DNA from: an uncultured Chloroflexota bacterium
GTDB lineage: Bacteria; Chloroflexota; Anaerolineae; Aggregatilineales; Phototrophicaceae
Assembly (NCBI GenBank): GCA_937974245.1
Contig: CALJKV010000005.1
Coordinates: 62,001 to 126,000 of the forward strand
Length of the DNA stretch: 64,000 bases
Reading direction: 5' to 3'
The notes beneath the pieces were generated by a model that was not told the origin of the DNA, ran no database searches, and saw nothing but the letters and a program-made list of their open reading frames with translations. The translations under genes were made by a program, and so were the position numbers. This document shows positions 8,801 through 16,400 of this stretch, in pieces; the first letter of the stretch is position 1, and the number at the start of each line of letters is the position of its first letter.

Positions 8801-10593
8801 TGGCTTTCACCGATACCGGTTCAAATGGAATGCAGCATCTGGAAGGGCTGGCGCAGGCTGGGTTGACCCATATCCACCTGCTGCCGAGCTTCGATATTGC
8901 GACCATCAACGAAAACTCCGCCCAACGCACCGAGCCGGACTATAACGAACTGGCTCCGCTTTCCGGCGACTCTGACCAGCAACAGGCCATCCTGGGGCCG
9001 CTGCGTGATCTGGACGCCTTTAACTGGGGCTACGACCCTTATCACTACACTGTACCGGAAGGCAGCTATGCCACCGATCCCGATGGTTCTGCGCGTATCG
9101 TGGAATTCCGCCAGATGGTACAGTCACTCAACCAGGCCGGACTGCGAGTAGTTGTGGATGTGGTGTATAACCACACCAATTCCAGCGGCCAGAGCGAACG
9201 CTCCGTGCTGGATCGTATCGTGCCAGGCTACTATCACCGCCTGAACCGCGATGGTCGGGTCGAAACCAGCACCTGTTGCCAGAACACCGCCACCGAGCAC
9301 AACATGATGGAACGCCTTATGGTGGACTCGGTTGTCACCTGGGCGACGGCCTACAAGGTAGATGCTTTCCGCTTCGACCTCATGGGACACCACATGCTCC
9401 GCAACATGGAAGCTGTGCGGGCGGCGCTCGATTCACTCACTATTGAAGCTGATAGGGTGGACGGTTCGCAGGTCTATGTTTATGGTGAAGGCTGGAACTT
9501 TGGCGAAGTTGCCAACAACCAGCTCGGCGTGAACGCCACCCAGTTGAATATCGGCGGATTGGGCATTGGTACATTCAATGACCGTCTGCGCGACTCGGTG
9601 CGTGGTGGCACACCCTTTGGTGATCGCCAGTTCCAGGGGTTCATCAATGGCCTTTCGATATACCCCAACGGCCTGACTGATGGCACGCCGGAAGAACAGC
9701 ATGATCGGATGTTGCTATTTGCAGATCGTATTCGTGTTGGGCTGGCGGGCAATCTGCGGGATTACACCTTCACTGGCGTGACAGGCGAGGCTATTACCGG
9801 AGCAGATGTGGATTACAACGGCAGCCCCACTGGCTACACGCTCGATCCGCAGGAGAATATTGTCTATATCTCCAAGCACGATAACGAGACCCTGTGGGAT
9901 ATCCTGATTTACAAAGACCTTGACTTGCCGGTGCAAGACCTGGTCCGCATCCAGAATTTGGGTAACAGTATCGTCCTGTTGAGCCAGGGTGTGCCGTTCT
10001 TCCAGGCAGGCGACGATATGCTGCGCTCTAAATCGCTGGATCGCGACAGTTATAACTCCGGCGACTGGTTCAACCGTCTTGACTTCACCTATCAGACGAA
10101 CAACTGGGCAGTAGGTCTGCCGCCAGAGCAGAGCAACGCCGAGCAATACCCGGTTATGCAACCGCTGCTGGCAAAAGCGGGTGTTACCCCGTCTCCGGAT
10201 GATATCATGAGCGCGGTAATGCACTTCCGTGAGTTCCTGCAAATCCGGTACAGCACCTCGCTGTTCCGTTTGCATACAGCAGATGACGTTCAGGCACGGT
10301 TGGCGTTCCTCAATACCGGCCCCGACCAGGTTCCCGGCATGATTGTTATGAGCCTGTCCGACCTGGCGGGCGAGAACCTTGACCCGAACTATGCGATGGT
10401 CGTCGTGGTATTCAATGCTACCGACGAGGCACAGAATGTCGTTCAACCCGATTGGGCTGGACAGGCGTTTGAACTGCATCCGGTGCTGGTCAGCTCGCAC
10501 GACCCTATCGTGACCGCTTCGGCTTTTGACTCCGCTTCCGGGACATTCAGCGTTCCTGCGCGGACAACGGCAGTGTTCGTTCTGCCGGAATAG
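5842..10593 (+). CDS. Secreted pullulanase-type GH13 enzyme with six X25-like modules
   Basis: A 1583-residue exported alpha-1,6-glucan debranching enzyme. A signal peptide ends near residue 33 (VTAQD). Residues about 40-700 hold six related modules, each with GDWQP or DDWQP (Cys53 or equivalent, then about residues 153, 290, 390, 516 and 616) and WDENYG-like phrases, arranged as three pairs of two alternating types. A CBM48-like beta domain starts near 845 (LSVWAPTAQRVRLHLF), followed by the GH13 barrel: NWGYDP, DVVYNHT (Asp1106), nucleophile Asp1179 in AFRFD, acid/base Glu1216 in YGEGW, and Asp1347 in KHDNE. The C-terminal part is a beta sandwich. It probably acts on extracellular starch, glycogen or pullulan. 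Pullulanases commonly have one or two X25 domains; six is unusual. Confidence 0.9.
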   Translation: MNNLFQHKQKTILIIVVLFLGLLVLLSVAVTAQDMTAPESVTIAGTVQSVLGCPGDWQPECEVTHLAYDATDDVWQASFDLPAGDYEYKAALNSGWDENYGANAEPGGGNIALSLAEDTTVTFLYDHKTHWVTDTVNTVIYTVPGSFQSEIGCSDDWQPDCLRSWLQDPDGNGIYNFAAINIPAGEYEAKVAVNQSWDENYGAGGEAGGANIPFTVGGDGFDVNFGYSPSRHFINIKVTDPNAVVAIEEPPVEEEVTGGLPTQIPAGNPNGFPDPDTVSVPGTIQSKIGCPGDWQPECQASYLQYDGANGIWSATFEIPAGNYEYKAALNDSWDANYGLNAEEHGPNIPLELAEDTAVTFYYDHQTGWITDNVNSIIATAPGSYQSTIGCPGDWQPECMRSWLQDTDGDGVYVYTTASIPAGDYEVKAAINQGWDVNFGVDGEAGGANIPFTIPVDFALTQFSYDSATNVLTVVVNPDVTGSAFVGGAGASIPAPVAVEQPEMVVIPGTIQSVAGCDGDWQPDGACTALTYDEADTVWQGAFDLPAGSYEYKVAINGAWTENYGGAADSGGPNIPLNLAEDTTVKFYYSHVTHWVADSVADLIATAPGSYQAAIGCPGDWQPDCLRSWLQDPDGDGVYTFITGDIPAGDYEVKAAINESWDVNYGLDGEPGGANIPFSVPEDGMVVAFAYNSSTNILVVGVGVMPSVGKVALPDLSKAQAHWVTRDTIAWNLGDIEEGTTFALHYAIEGGLTVSSSGINSLSSIPLTVDANGLSDEVLERFPQLAGFTALRISEADLGIVPGILKGQFAVSSSAGDATSLQIPGVLDDLYTYDGPLGVTYDGDVPTLSVWAPTAQRVRLHLFGDSNPETEAQILNMTLDREFGVWSITGESDWTGKFYLYEVKVYAPAAEALVTNLVTDPYSFSLSMNSQRSQIVDLADPALMPEGWNELVKPELNAPEDIVVYELHIRDFSAFDETVPEEHRGKFLAFTDTGSNGMQHLEGLAQAGLTHIHLLPSFDIATINENSAQRTEPDYNELAPLSGDSDQQQAILGPLRDLDAFNWGYDPYHYTVPEGSYATDPDGSARIVEFRQMVQSLNQAGLRVVVDVVYNHTNSSGQSERSVLDRIVPGYYHRLNRDGRVETSTCCQNTATEHNMMERLMVDSVVTWATAYKVDAFRFDLMGHHMLRNMEAVRAALDSLTIEADRVDGSQVYVYGEGWNFGEVANNQLGVNATQLNIGGLGIGTFNDRLRDSVRGGTPFGDRQFQGFINGLSIYPNGLTDGTPEEQHDRMLLFADRIRVGLAGNLRDYTFTGVTGEAITGADVDYNGSPTGYTLDPQENIVYISKHDNETLWDILIYKDLDLPVQDLVRIQNLGNSIVLLSQGVPFFQAGDDMLRSKSLDRDSYNSGDWFNRLDFTYQTNNWAVGLPPEQSNAEQYPVMQPLLAKAGVTPSPDDIMSAVMHFREFLQIRYSTSLFRLHTADDVQARLAFLNTGPDQVPGMIVMSLSDLAGENLDPNYAMVVVVFNATDEAQNVVQPDWAGQAFELHPVLVSSHDPIVTASAFDSASGTFSVPARTTAVFVLPE

Positions 10594-10606
10594 AGTAAGA
10601 TAGTGG

Positions 10607-10638
10607 GGTAGGGGCGGGCGTCTTCGTTCGCCCCTACC
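10607..10638 (+). terminator. Stem-loop after the pullulanase gene
   Basis: A 10-bp stem, GGTAGGGGCG / CGCCCCTACC, with a 12-base loop starts 14 bases after the pullulanase stop. No U tract follows (ATTTGTC), so it may be a weak terminator or a dispersed REP-like palindrome. The deacetylase gene begins 29 bases further on. Confidence 0.5.
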
Positions 10639-10666
10639 ATTTGTCAACTTTGCCGGGAACGAACCT

Positions 10667-11473
10667 GTGCTGAAGCTCGCCAAACATACCCTCTTTACCT
10701 GTTCTGCCCTTGTCCTGCTGACCATCGTGTTAATGCCTGTGCAATCACAGGACTTGCTGCCGCCATTGCCTGGCGATGGCGTCCTGCGGCGCATTCAAGT
10801 GCCAATCCTCATGTACCACTACGTTAGCGAACTGCCACCGGACGCCGATGTCTACCGGGTGGATTTGACGATTCTCCCGCAGATGTTTCGCGCTCACATG
10901 CAGTATCTGCGCGATTCGGGCTATGCAACGATTTCGCTGGATGATCTTGATAATGCTTTATTGTATGGCACACCATTGCCACCGCGTCCTGTTGTCCTGA
11001 CATTTGATGATGGCTATATTGACCATTACACCCACGTACTGCCCATCTTGCGTGAGTTTGGTTTTACCGGGACATTCTTTATCATCACCGGTCGCGCCGA
11101 TTCCAACGACCCGGCCTATATGAACTGGAGTCAGATTAGCGAGATAGCCGCTGCTGGCATGACCATCGGTTCACATTCCAAGTCCCATCTCGACTTACGC
11201 AACCGGGACTATGATTTCCTCGTATATGAACTCTTAGGCAGCATGGAGAGCCTGGAAGCGCATACCGGTTACCCGGTCACGATCTTTTCGTACCCTGCCG
11301 GACGCTATGATGATGCCACCCTAAGCGTCTTACGTGACCTTCCCATCCGACGAGCCGTTACCACGCATTCGGGGATGATTCATACCACCGACAACCGCCT
11401 GGAATTGCCACGTATTCGCATCAGTGGCGATACGGGCGTTCCGGGGTTGGCCTACCTGTTGTCAAATGGATAG
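10667..11473 (+). CDS. Secreted polysaccharide deacetylase (NodB domain)
   Basis: A 268-residue exported protein starting at GTG. Residues 1-28 are a signal peptide ending MPVQSQD. The NodB metal-dependent deacetylase motifs are present in order: LTFDDG with Asp114 and Asp115 (catalytic base and metal ligand), SHSKSHLDL with metal ligands His170 and His174, and FSYPAGRYDD. Carbohydrate esterase family 4 members remove N-acetyl groups from chitin, peptidoglycan or exopolysaccharide; the target here is unknown. It follows the pullulanase at 74 bases and may be co-transcribed. Confidence 0.87.
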   Translation: MLKLAKHTLFTCSALVLLTIVLMPVQSQDLLPPLPGDGVLRRIQVPILMYHYVSELPPDADVYRVDLTILPQMFRAHMQYLRDSGYATISLDDLDNALLYGTPLPPRPVVLTFDDGYIDHYTHVLPILREFGFTGTFFIITGRADSNDPAYMNWSQISEIAAAGMTIGSHSKSHLDLRNRDYDFLVYELLGSMESLEAHTGYPVTIFSYPAGRYDDATLSVLRDLPIRRAVTTHSGMIHTTDNRLELPRIRISGDTGVPGLAYLLSNG

Positions 11474-11538
11474 TCTGTCGGTTTGGGGTAATGCGAGGGA
11501 AGTGCTGACCAGGCTGGCCTGGAATCTGAAATCGAATA

Positions 11539-11559
11539 ACCCGCCTATTACCGGCGGGT
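11539..11559. terminator. Short stem-loop between convergent genes, flanked by a 12-base direct repeat
   Basis: A 7-bp stem ACCCGCC / GGCGGGT with a 7-base loop lies between the converging deacetylase and small membrane protein genes. The words CTGAAATCGAAT at 11526-11537 and 11564-11575 flank it as perfect direct repeats. A bidirectional terminator is the simplest reading. Confidence 0.4.
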
Positions 11560-11590
11560 CATCCTGAAATCGAATTTGTGTTCAATCGGT

Positions 11591-11824
11591 TTATTCAGGC
11601 AGAATCTTGGTGTCAAAGAACATATCCAGCCAGGTCACGAAAATTAACCCGATCGGGACGGACATCACCAGGAAATACATTGTGCCGAAGTCCTCGACAG
11701 TGATCCCGGCAGATTCGGGTTTGATAATCGGAAAGCCAACCGTGACGATCAGCCAGCCAACCACGAAGCCCAATACCAATGAAACGACCCAGACAATCAA
11801 CCGGCGAATGGTTAACGAAGACAT
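11591..11824 (-). CDS. Small two-helix membrane protein of unknown function
   Basis: A 77-residue frame with two hydrophobic segments, about residues 9-33 (LIVWVVSLVLGFVVGWLIVTVGF) and 49-67 (YFLVMSVPIGLIFVTW), joined by a short polar loop. GAGAA stands just upstream of the ATG. I do not recognise a family. It is isolated: convergent with the deacetylase and divergent from the alpha-oxoamine synthase. The regular hydrophobic pattern and ribosome site make it likely to be real. Confidence 0.6.
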   Translation of the reverse strand: MSSLTIRRLIVWVVSLVLGFVVGWLIVTVGFPIIKPESAGITVEDFGTMYFLVMSVPIGLIFVTWLDMFFDTKILPE

Positions 11825-12161
11825 TGCAGGTTCTCCAACTAGAAATCAGTGCCATTAATCGGTAAGATTGTAACCATACTGAAGGGGGAGATGCAAGTCT
11901 TGTTTTGTATTTCTTGTTCTTCTCTTTGCGGAAAAAGAAGTACCTACCCGGATACGCCCAATTGTGTGCTTTAAGAATGTTGGCGTATCGCCATAAGTTT
12001 GCTAAACTTTCACCAACTTCGGATTAAGGTAAAACTCGCTCTTATTCTGGCATCACCTGGCAAGCAATCCACCAATTTTTGTATCAAACTGCCTGTCAAC
12101 TTATATCAGATGGATTGAGCGGATTATCATTTGGCATTCAGAAAGAGGCCCCTGGATCAAT
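11825..12161. other. Divergent intergenic region with an 8-bp inverted repeat
   Basis: This 337-base gap holds no convincing gene. It contains GATACGCC (11951-11958) and its inverse GGCGTATC (11982-11989) separated by 23 bases, a possible operator or large hairpin, followed by an AT-rich stretch up to the alpha-oxoamine synthase gene. I could not pick a promoter with confidence. Confidence 0.35.
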
Positions 12162-13361
12162 ATGGTTGACTTATTCGACAAAATTACAACGGACGCGACT
12201 CTGAAACGCGCCAAAGAAGCGGCGGACGCTGGAATATATCCTTACTTCCGCGCTCTGAGTGACAGCGAAGGTTCGACTGCTACCTTTGAAGGCAAAGAGG
12301 TCATCATGCTCGGCTCGAATAACTACCTGGGGTTGACTACTGATCCCCGGGTGCGCCAGGCAGCGATTGACGCCATAAAGCGTTACGGAACCAGTGTAAC
12401 TGGGTCACGCTTCCTCAATGGTACGCTTGAACTCCATCTGGAACTTGACCGGCGTTTGGCGAAGTTTGTAGGTAAAGAAGCGGCACTGGTCTTTTCTACC
12501 GGATATCAGACCAACGTGGGAACGATATCAGCTATCCTGAGCCGGGATGATTTTGTCATCGTGGATAAGGATGATCACGCCAGCATTGTAGATGGCTGTA
12601 TCATGAGCCAGGCGGAAATCAAACGCTTCCGGCATAACAGCATAGATAGCCTGGACAGCGTGTTGAGTAAACTGCCCGCCGAAGCCGGCAAACTGGTAGT
12701 GGTGGATGGCGTTTACAGTATGGGTGGGGATATTGCCCCTCTACCGGAAATCGTCGAGGTCTGCCAGAGATACGGCGCACGCATCATGGTAGATGACGCG
12801 CATGGCATGGGCGTGACCGGTGCTGGACGTGGTACGGCGGCACACTTTGGCCTGACAGATCAGGTTGACCTGATTATGGGGACTTTCAGTAAGAGCTTTG
12901 CGTCGATTGGTGGTTTCATTGCCGGGGATGCCGATGTGATCCACTTTATTCAACACAAGGCACGGGCGCTGATATTCTCGGCGGCGCTGCCTGCACCCAA
13001 TGCAGCGGCGGCACTGGCGGCGCTCGATATCATGGAAACCGAGACGCACCATGTAGAAAACCTGTGGGATAATGCCGAATTCATGCGGAAAGGCTTTAGT
13101 GACCTGGGATATAACACCGGCAACAGTAACACTCCCATTATCCCTGTTATCACCGGTGACGATTTCCGCACCGCATTAGCCTGGTATGCATTGATTCAAG
13201 AGGGGGTATACACCAACCCGGTAGTTCCCCCGGCCACGCCTCCCAATGGCGGGCTGCTTCGTACCAGTTATACTGCCACCCAGACCAAAGCGCATCTGAG
13301 TCAGGCATTGGAAGCCTTCAAAGCTGTTGGCGAACGCCTCGATCTGATACCGAGCAAGTAA
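12162..13361 (+). CDS. PLP-dependent alpha-oxoamine synthase family enzyme
   Basis: A 399-residue fold-type I PLP enzyme that condenses an amino acid with an acyl-CoA, releasing CO2 and CoA. Marks: GSNNYLGL, TGSRFLNGTLELHLELD, the PLP-contacting DDAHGMGVTG, and the Schiff-base lysine Lys244 in TFSKSFASIGGFIAGD. The family includes 8-amino-7-oxononanoate synthase, glycine C-acetyltransferase, serine palmitoyltransferase and ALA synthase. The TFSKSFAS..GGFIAGD form and HKARALIFSAALPAP resemble serine palmitoyltransferase-like members, but no biotin or sphingolipid genes are adjacent, so the subfamily is left open. AAAGAGG precedes the ATG. Confidence 0.85.
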   Translation: MVDLFDKITTDATLKRAKEAADAGIYPYFRALSDSEGSTATFEGKEVIMLGSNNYLGLTTDPRVRQAAIDAIKRYGTSVTGSRFLNGTLELHLELDRRLAKFVGKEAALVFSTGYQTNVGTISAILSRDDFVIVDKDDHASIVDGCIMSQAEIKRFRHNSIDSLDSVLSKLPAEAGKLVVVDGVYSMGGDIAPLPEIVEVCQRYGARIMVDDAHGMGVTGAGRGTAAHFGLTDQVDLIMGTFSKSFASIGGFIAGDADVIHFIQHKARALIFSAALPAPNAAAALAALDIMETETHHVENLWDNAEFMRKGFSDLGYNTGNSNTPIIPVITGDDFRTALAWYALIQEGVYTNPVVPPATPPNGGLLRTSYTATQTKAHLSQALEAFKAVGERLDLIPSK

Positions 13362-13385
13362 ACACCGTTCACCATCTTATAAAGC

Positions 13386-13416
13386 AACCGGGAGTGCCGT
13401 CATGACACTCCCGGTT
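13386..13416. terminator. Strong terminator between convergent genes
   Basis: An 11-bp perfect stem, AACCGGGAGTG / CACTCCCGGTT, with a 9-base loop is followed on the plus strand by a T-rich run (TTTTGTTG). It lies 24 bases after the alpha-oxoamine synthase stop and 34 bases from the RND gene stop, and could serve both. Confidence 0.8.
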
Positions 13417-13449
13417 TTGTTGTATCCTGTTGTTATGACCGTGAAGGCT

Positions 13450-16400
13450 TTACTTGCCGCGCCCGACTAATCCAGCAAAACGCCGGTGAAGCGGATCGAG
13501 CAGACTATAGGCAACTGGTACAACGATCAGCGTGAGTAGGGTGCTGCTGAACAGACCGCCGATCACTACCGTCCCCAGCTCCGAGGCGATAATCGCTCCT
13601 TCAGAAAGTCCCACTGCCAACGGGATGAGCGCGATAATCGTTGCCAGCGCCGTCATGATAATCGGACGCAGACGACGGCCACCGGCCTCGGTAAGCGCAT
13701 CGTTGGTAGACATCTTGCGTTCACGCTGGTTGGCCTGCACCCGGTCAATCAGCACCACAGCATTTGTCACCACGATACCGATCAGCATGAGCATCCCAAT
13801 CATCGCAGAGATGCCAAGTACACGGTTTGTCAGTGTCAACGCCACTGCCGCGCCTACCGGGGCGACCATGATGCTGAGCATGATGTCGAACCAGTGTACC
13901 AGTGACCCGAATGTAATCACCAGGACGATGAACACAATCAGCATAGCGATCAGCATGGCGACAATCAGACTGCCGAAGCCCTGGGTTTGCAATTCACTTT
14001 CAAAACCCTGGCTGACCTTGACTCCATCTGGCAGGTCGGGCATAGCTTTGATCGCCTCAAGCGCCTGTCCGGTGACACCGAGCGTGTTCTCCGTCTCCAG
14101 TTCACCCGAGTATTGGATTGCAGGTTCACCATCAATACGGATATAGGTCGTAGGGCCATCGCTGCTGGATGCTTCGCTGAGTGTTTCCAGGTTGCTGGTT
14201 ACATTAGCCAGGCCCTCGACATTGTTGAGCGTTTCAATCACCCGTCCGTTGATGGCCTCAATCTCATCCTGCGGGCCGGAAATCACCAGAGCGAACCCGC
14301 CGAAACCCTGGTCACTGAGGGAAGCTGCGGATACCGTCACATTCTCCTTCCCGAAGATGCGTTCGGCTTCAGCACGAATCTGTTGGGTCCATTCGTCCGT
14401 TTTATCCTGTGATTCGATACCAATCGTGATGTTGGCGGCATTCTCGCTGACACCACCACCACCCAATACCAGGCTCTCGAGGCTTGCGCCGCCGCCACCC
14501 ACCGTCGTCAGTAGGATTTTCAGTTGGTCGGCGGGGATGATGCTCTGAATTGCGCCCTCCAGCTCTGTAACCAGCGTATTGGTTTCCAGTATTTTGGTGG
14601 AGGAGGGCATCGAGACACTGACCTGAATTTGCGGTTCGCCCAGGCTAGGGATGAAGGTCGTCGGGCGCGACCCAAACAACGCAAACCCAAATATCATACT
14701 GGCGATAGCGATCCCCAGTACGATGACGCGGTTACGCCCATTGGCTAAGGCCCAGCGCAGTACCGGTGCATAGGCGCGTTCCAGCCAGCTTTCATGTTCT
14801 TCTTCGGAAACATCTTCTTTTCCGATGAACATATACGCCAGTACCGGCACAACTGTAATGGCGACCACAAATGACGACATAAGTGAGTAGGTCACCGCCA
14901 GACCGAACGGCAGGAAGAACTCGCCGATAATTCCACCGGTTAAGCCCAGGGGCAGGAAGACGACTACCGTAATCACCGTCGCGGCAAAAATCGCCACCGA
15001 AACGTCACGCGTTCCCTGAATGATGGCCTTGCGTTTATCACCCCCCGCCTGAATTTCTCGGAAGATGTTTTCCAGCACCACAATCGAGTCATCTACTACA
15101 CGCCCGATAGCCACTGTCAGGCCGGAGAGCGTCATGATATTAATCGAGATACTTTCCGGGAACAGTCGCAGGATGAAATTCAGGAACGACGATGTTTCAG
15201 CCGACGGCGCTAACCATCCGTGAACCAGCGGGGGAATCCAGTTCATGAAAGCCATCGCCATCGCCAGCGATAGCGGGATGCTGATACCGACAACAAGCGT
15301 GCTGCGCCAGGCAGGGTAGGGCAGGTTGCCCGGCCATAGCAAGACCAGCAACCCGGAAATCATACCCAGTAGAAGTAGTACGCGCAGGATGACATCCGCC
15401 TGGGCAAATGCTAGCCCCAGGTCGCCGCCAGCTGCATCTGCGCCGGATAATACCACGGCGCCCAGTGCGACAGTGCTCAAAACAAAGAGTGCGATGCCGA
15501 CGATATTACGCGGTGAACGCGCCCACACCCCGGCACTAAGGAAGATCAGAATAATGATGACTGCGAAGAAACCACCCAGACCACCTTCACGCGCCACGCC
15601 AGCAATCGACTCTTCAATGAAGCTGGCCTGCTCAAAGGCCACATTGACATCAATATTCTCATTGGTGGCGTTGATCTCATTGATGACATCATTCACCCGG
15701 TGGAAAGCCTCAACCGTGTTGGCGTCGCTGGTCTTGTAAACTGTGAGTACCAGGCTGGGGTTGCCGTTCGCGCGGGTCACAGCTGCCGTTGGCGTGAATG
15801 TCTCGCCATTCGATTGCGCCCTGGCTTGCACCGCTTCCGGTAGCTGTGCCAGTACCTCTGGGGTGAGCAGCCGCAGAGCGTCTACTCCCAGGTTATCCAG
15901 GAAACCCGGTTCGCGCCCGTTGGCGCTGATATACTGGATTGCTTCATACGACAATCCCCCGAACAGTCCCGGTGCAAAATTACGGCCACCAGCGCTGTTG
16001 AAGAAACCATTCATGAACTGGCTGGGAATCCCGGTTTGATCAGAGAAGCGGAAGAGGTCATCGGCGCTGTCCAGTTCAATACCGATGAAATCGCCCACGA
16101 ACTGCCAATCGGCTGTTAGCGGTGGAGCATTCGGGTCGGCGGGCGGTACATTTGTTGTGTAGAGCGCCGCTAATTTCTGCGCGGCGGAGTTTTGCTCACC
16201 GCTGGCAATCGCGGCAACTGTCGCGGTAGTGGCTTCGTCCAGCCCGTTCAGGATATCCTGTGGCAGCAGATTCAGCACATCCGGTGAAAGTTTCGTCAGT
16301 ACCCCGCTGTCCAGGTTGCTGTAGAAATTCGGTTCTTGCAGTGCCAGATAGCGCACAGTCCCGGTACTGAGGCTGTCAAACAGCCGGACATCGTACCCCG

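Noticed and set aside
9715..10794. 359-residue open frame antisense to the end of the pullulanase gene
   Set aside because: It is a shadow of a highly conserved coding region; the protein has no recognisable features.
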